In this document: positions 32,300-35,868 of the stretch, in pieces | How the letters are laid out: every line of letters begins with the position of its first letter | How positions within the stretch are numbered: position 1 is the stretch's first letter | Assembly (NCBI GenBank): GCA_001579985.1 | Contig: LRSR01002482.1 | Coordinates: 1-35,868, forward strand | Direction of reading: 5' to 3' | Source: Hypsibius dujardini | Lineage: Eukaryota; Tardigrada; Eutardigrada; Parachela; Hypsibiidae | DNA: 35,868 bases | Notes under the pieces: model-generated | What the model saw: only the letters and a program-made list of their open reading frames with translations | Told to the model about the DNA's origin: nothing | Databases searched by the model: none | Made by a program: the position numbers and the translations under genes

Positions 32300-34814
32300 C
32301 AATCAATTAATCGCAGCATTTCTTAATTTGACCTGTGCTTGTGTGTTGACCAATCAATCAATTTGCCCCATTAAATTTCAATTTGCCCCATTAAATTTCA
32401 ATTTGCCCACAGCATAGATTTTGCCCACAAAAACACCAAAAAATGTTTCGCCTCGCTCCTAGGTAGCTTTCCGAATTTTGGATGAAATATTTGAATAGAC
32501 ACATGCGCCGCAGGCAAAATTTTTTAGAAACAAGATATTATTAATATACTTCTCAATAAAATGAAATTAAGCTATAAACCTCGTATGATAGGGATTTGTC
32601 CAGTACTTTACTGCCACGATTATTATGGTCGGTTTTTACACCCAGGCAGCACACTCGGACTGTCTGTGTTGGGTAAACGCCAACTCATGACAGAGGCGCG
32701 TTTGACGGAGGCGGGGCTTAACTGACTGTTATAATCGTGGCACTACAGTACCAGCACTACGAAAGATAAACGAAAAATTTTCGCTGCAGGCGAATTTCGT
32801 TTTCATCACGGATTTCTCAGTAACTAATACTATGCTTAATACTATAATAATATATTAATACTTTTTAAATATGAAACACTTGTGCCGCAGGCGATTTTTT
32901 ATTCATCTATACATAATTAACCCACCAAAATTAAAATAGCTATAAAATATTCTAAGCTACGTTAGACAACATGAAAATGTCCATTATTTTGTGATTGCAA
33001 TAATCCTTAATCATTGAGTTACGGAATCTATTGCTAGTGATATTAACAGCAAAAATTTAGAATATGTAAACTATTTTACGTTTTGGTTTTTTCGTTCTTC
33101 AATCGATGTTCCTCTACTCTATTCTCCAAGGATGATTGAAGAATATTGAGGAACATTGAAGAATGAAAAAGCTGGTTTGAAGAACAAAAAAGCTGGGTCC
33201 ATGCTCCATCGTACTCAGCTTTTTAACTTTTCGTTTCGACGTACTCAAGTTTTCGTACCATTGCTCACGAAAGAACTTTATGAAGGGCAAGTTCGTGAAA
33301 AACATTCCTGAGGATAGTAAGGAAACATTTTTGGAGCCTGGTTCATGAGAAATGCTCACGAATGTTGAGTCATAAAAAAAGCATTGAATGTAGTAGGGTG
33401 GTCTACTCTAAATTCGGTTTGATTCGTGGAGTGGCTTACATTACCACATGCATTGCAATGGCAAGCCATTAGGACGAAAATTGAAGATTTGGGTGAAAGT
33501 GGTAGATTGATTGGTTGATAGCTGACAATCGTACCGGATGCATGGTTAGGGCTATCCAGTTAGATTAATTTATTGATTGATCGTTGAAAATTTAAATATA
33601 GGGTTTTTTGAAGTTTTTGACGTACTCAAGTTTTCTTGAGTATTGCTCGCGAAAGAACTTTGTGAAGGGCAAGAAACAATTCCTGAGCATACTCAGGAAA
33701 CATTCTATGGGAGTTTGGTTCCTGAGAAAATGCCACGAATGTTCAGTGATAAAACAGTATTCTTTGCGACGATAATAATATAGCAATCGATCGATCAATC
33801 AATCAATCAATCACAGCATTTCTTTATTTGACCTGTGCTGGTGGCAACAACTAATTAATCAATGGGTCGGGTCTTAGTGAATAAAGTGAATAATTCTTGT
33901 TGCAGATTCAAGAGCTCTTCCTGAAAGCCAAGGACCCCAAGGTAGGTTCCTTGTGTTTTTGTGGTGACAATTTTAGCCCGAAATTTAAAAAATGTTGGTC
34001 TAAAATGGTGCAGATTGTCTCTGAATGCCCGGACATTCGGTGGCACTTCATCGGACATCTCCAGACGAATAAATGCACCAAAACTGCTGGTACGCATACA
34101 TGATGTCCTACGTAGCATTTGTTTTGCAATAGGATTGTTTGGATAAAATTAAACTTTTTTTAAGTCAGTCGCGTGTTTGATTTCAATTGCAACTGTTTCA
34201 TTTGAATTAAAAAATATATACGTTTAGCCAGTTCAGGAATATATTTAGAATTATCTTAATATTTTAAATAATTTTAAATGTTTGAATCGTAATAATTCAC
34301 CCATAAACTGAGTTAATGAAATGACATTTTGGTTCATAAGCATTGAACAAAGTTAAATAATCTAGTTTATTTTAGTATATTTTAGTTAGTTGTTATAGAA
34401 TAATTGCAATATTCGTATATGCGCCACCTATAATGCAGCCGTAAAATTTAATTTTTTGGCAGGTATCAGAAATGTTTGGCTCTTCGAGTCAATTGACACG
34501 ACAAAACTGGCAAGTACGCTGAACGCCAGTATTTTAAAGTCCGATGCTACGCGGCGGCTCAATGTCATGCTGCAAGTCAATACCAGCCGGGAGCCTAGTA
34601 AGTTTTATCAAGCATTTCGTCATTGAGTGACGATTATGAATTATGACTATTATTGCATGTTTTAATGACAGACAAGTATGGATTCCAACCGGAAGCTGTG
34701 GTGGAAGCTGCGCGGTTTGTGACGGACAAGTGCCCCGCATTGAGGCTGACCGGACTGATGACTATCGGCGCGGTGGAACACAGCGTAGACACTCGCCCAA
34801 ATCCTGATTTTCTG
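31767..34814 (+). CDS. PLPBP: Pyridoxal phosphate homeostasis protein (PLPBP/PROSC), 3' end missing
   Basis: Six exons, join(31767..31853,31938..32039,33906..33941,34014..34089,34463..34597,34672..34814), give 193 residues up to a donor CTG|GTATGA. Key motifs: PLP-lysine segment [10 protein letters not shown] (K41), GQRHFGENY, a 36-base exon [67 protein letters not shown] and PNPDFL. The family binds PLP without catalysis and buffers vitamin B6. About 75 C-terminal residues, including the SMGMSxD and phosphate-binding GSTxVRIG region, are not found between 34815 and the window end; instead a TOMM20-like gene follows on the same strand. Either the last exons lie beyond 35868, with TOMM20 nested in the intron, or the gene is truncated. 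ATG at 31767 is first in frame; another lies at 31779. Confidence 0.9.
32249..32298. repeat. (AAT)n microsatellite
   Basis: About 16 AAT/ATA units in PLPBP intron 2, flanked on both sides by AATC runs (32085-32100, 32143-32160, 32205-32222). Confidence 0.9.
32361..32409. repeat. 20-bp tandem repeat, 2.5 copies
   Basis: Unit ATTTGCCCCATTAAATTTCA repeated twice exactly, plus a partial third copy, in PLPBP intron 2. Confidence 0.9.
32601..32752. mobile_element. Small inverted-repeat element (MITE)
   Basis: Left arm CAGTACTTTACTGCCACGAT (from 32601) is inverted at the right end (about 32724-32752; reverse strand GGTACTGTAGTGCCACGATT). Arms of about 28 bases enclose about 95 bases. Non-coding, in PLPBP intron 2. 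The target-site duplication is not clear. Confidence 0.65.
33238..33754 (+). repeat. Pair of diverged direct repeats of about 135 bp
   Basis: Copy 1 (33238-33371) and copy 2 (33619-33754) share GACGTACTCAAGTTTTC, GAAAGAACTTTATGAAGGGC (copy 2 has GTGAAG), a CCTGAG block, GGAAACATT, and a CACGAATGTT-AGT-ATAAAA ending. They lie in PLPBP intron 2 and may be remains of one mobile element or a local duplication. Confidence 0.7.
33786..33813. repeat. (AATC)n run
   Basis: Short AATC/GATC microsatellite near the end of PLPBP intron 2, one of several in this intron. Confidence 0.85.
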
Positions 34815-34935
34815 GTATGAAAAGTCTGAAGTCGCAGTCCTGCATTTCTTCGAACACGGCTGAAAACAGTGCCAATTCTTGTTGGTTCTTCGCTGTTGGC
34901 TGATTGTGCGATTGATCATACAGACCCACATATAG

Positions 34936-35066
34936 TGCGCACTGCATAGTACTCACTTGTTAAGGAAGGCCGGAAACCCTTGATTGGCTGGTTCATTGAA
35001 ATGGGCCGTGCGCAGTCATGTCTGCAATGCGCATTCGCAAAATGCACGATTGTGCGCATTGCACAA
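34936..35066. promoter_or_regulatory. Cluster of TGCGCA motifs upstream of the TOMM20-like gene
   Basis: Four TGCGCA-containing sites occur in about 130 bases: TGCGCACTGCA (34936-34946), GTGCGCAGTC near 35009, TGCGCATTCGCA (35028-35039) and TGTGCGCATTGCACA (35051-35065). They resemble the NRF-1 half-site palindrome TGCGCATGCGCA, and NRF-1 is a known regulator of TOMM20 in mammals. Position just ahead of a probable 5' UTR exon fits a promoter. Binding is inferred. Confidence 0.4.
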
Positions 35067-35200
35067 CCACAACATTGAGAACAGTTTGAAAAATATCTCT
35101 GGTTCGCCATCATCCCTCGCGGATTTCCACCGCAAATTTTCAGGTAACCCCTGCTGTCCTCAGCAAATTAAATTTTCTAAATTCAATTCTCCTGCAGAAA

Positions 35201-35776
35201 ATGCTCTCTAACTGGACCCTCGGAGTGGTGGCGGGTGTAACGGCCGCCGTCGGCTACTGCGTCTACTTCGACCACAAACGACGCAGCGACCCACAGTTTC
35301 GTCAGAAAGTCCTCGCCCGTCGCGCTCGCGCCACCCAAGCCGCCAACCGCGCGTCCGGCATGCCCGACCCCTCCGATGCGGAAGCCGTCCAGCGGTACTT
35401 TATGATGCAGCTGCAGCGCGGAGAGGCCTGTCTGATGAACGGCATGCTGGAGGAATCCATCACCCACTTTTGTAACGCCGTTCGCGCGTCCGGTTCGCCC
35501 AGTCAAATCCTTCGAATCCTCTCGGAATCCTTGCCACCGCAGGTATTTAACCTGATTGTTAAGCGCTTGTCGGAGGATCCGGAGTCGCATGTCTCCATGC
35601 AGCCATCGTCACGGGGAGCAGTTCCACCCCCAATGCGCGGAGCTGGTGGAAGTGGATTTCCTGGATTGGAATTGGAAGTGGATGAGAGTGGCGATGGGCT
35701 TGGTCGGCGCGGCAGCGGCTTTGCTGGTCAAGGGAGTGGAGCGACGGTCACACTGGTGGATGATGAGTTGGAATGA
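35201..35776 (+). CDS. TOMM20: TOM20-like mitochondrial import receptor subunit, uninterrupted coding region
   Basis: A single open frame of 191 aa. It begins MLSNWTLGVVAGVTAAVGYC, an N-terminal membrane anchor, followed by VYFDHKRRSDPQFRQK, diagnostic of animal TOM20. The receptor TPR-like helix region follows (DAEAVQRYFMMQLQRGE, ITHFCNAVRASGSPSQIL, LPPQVFNLIVKRL), and the end is acidic, LVDDELE, matching the DDVE-type tail. TOM20 docks mitochondrial presequences at the outer membrane. It is about 45 residues longer than human TOMM20 because of a Gly/Pro-rich insert (about residues 138-180). An acceptor-like CTCCTGCAG ends at 35197, three bases before the ATG, and a donor-like TTTTCAG|GTAACC lies near 35143, so a short 5' UTR intron is likely. 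The coding part is intronless, unlike every other intact gene here, and it lies where the last PLPBP exon(s) would be expected. Confidence 0.92.
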   Translation: MLSNWTLGVVAGVTAAVGYCVYFDHKRRSDPQFRQKVLARRARATQAANRASGMPDPSDAEAVQRYFMMQLQRGEACLMNGMLEESITHFCNAVRASGSPSQILRILSESLPPQVFNLIVKRLSEDPESHVSMQPSSRGAVPPPMRGAGGSGFPGLELEVDESGDGLGRRGSGFAGQGSGATVTLVDDELE

Positions 35777-35868
35777 TCTTCTTGCCGGCACTGGACGTTG
35801 TCTGATTCATTTTGAGTTAACTATTGAGCAAAAATTTTCTTGCTTTGCTTCTGGGGTGATTTGTGCTG

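Noticed and set aside
35183-35590. 135-codon minus-strand frame opposite TOMM20
   Set aside because: Antisense shadow of a GC-rich conserved coding region.

Overview
Eukaryotic (animal) nuclear DNA. Genes on both strands are split by short GT-AG introns, and every well-supported gene is an animal housekeeping or receptor gene. The intergenic and intronic DNA is AT-rich, full of degenerate CTGT/CAGA and AATC tetranucleotide arrays and small inverted-repeat elements. The mix suggests a small invertebrate, perhaps an ecdysozoan such as a tardigrade, but the sequence alone cannot fix the phylum. I placed splice sites by hand from consensus sites, reading frame and remembered family motifs; no alignment was run.

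Layout. 1-1039: repeat-rich, no gene seen. 1040-3648 (-): seven-exon MPPE1/PGAP5-like metallophosphoesterase (GPI-anchor remodelling). 4218-6020 (+): six-exon DUSP12/YVH1-like phosphatase, head-to-head with MPPE1. 6728-9082 (+): three-exon BTB-BACK-Kelch (KLHL) protein. 9390-10330 (-): decayed reverse-transcriptase element. 10501-10724: foldback element. 10969-15281 (-): two GC-rich exons of a carboxypeptidase-regulatory-like plus YfaP/DUF2135-like protein, broken by a frameshift and a stop. 16480-19348 (+): three-exon PRIMPOL with a GC-AG second intron. 19349-23588: no intact gene; repeats, a large foldback element and a possible PX-domain exon. 23589-24308 (-): broken ANF-receptor (receptor guanylyl cyclase/natriuretic-receptor type) ligand-binding exons. 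24309-26792: no gene recognised. 26793-30615 (-): four-exon rhodopsin-class GPCR with a 905-bp TA-flanked inverted-repeat transposon in its last intron. 31767-34814 (+): six exons of PLPBP (PLP homeostasis protein) lacking the C-terminal part. 35201-35776 (+): TOMM20-like mitochondrial import receptor with an uninterrupted coding region.

The intact genes act in unrelated pathways (GPI remodelling, phosphatase signalling/ribosome maturation, ubiquitin adaptor, replication restart, cell-surface signalling, vitamin B6 homeostasis, mitochondrial import), so this is an ordinary metazoan gene neighbourhood and not a functional cluster. The items most worth checking are the PLPBP/TOMM20 overlap or truncation, the broken YfaP-like gene, the transposon beside the exon coding for the end of TM7 of the GPCR, the ANF-receptor pseudogene, and the density of small foldback elements. 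I did not find a convincing undescribed system.
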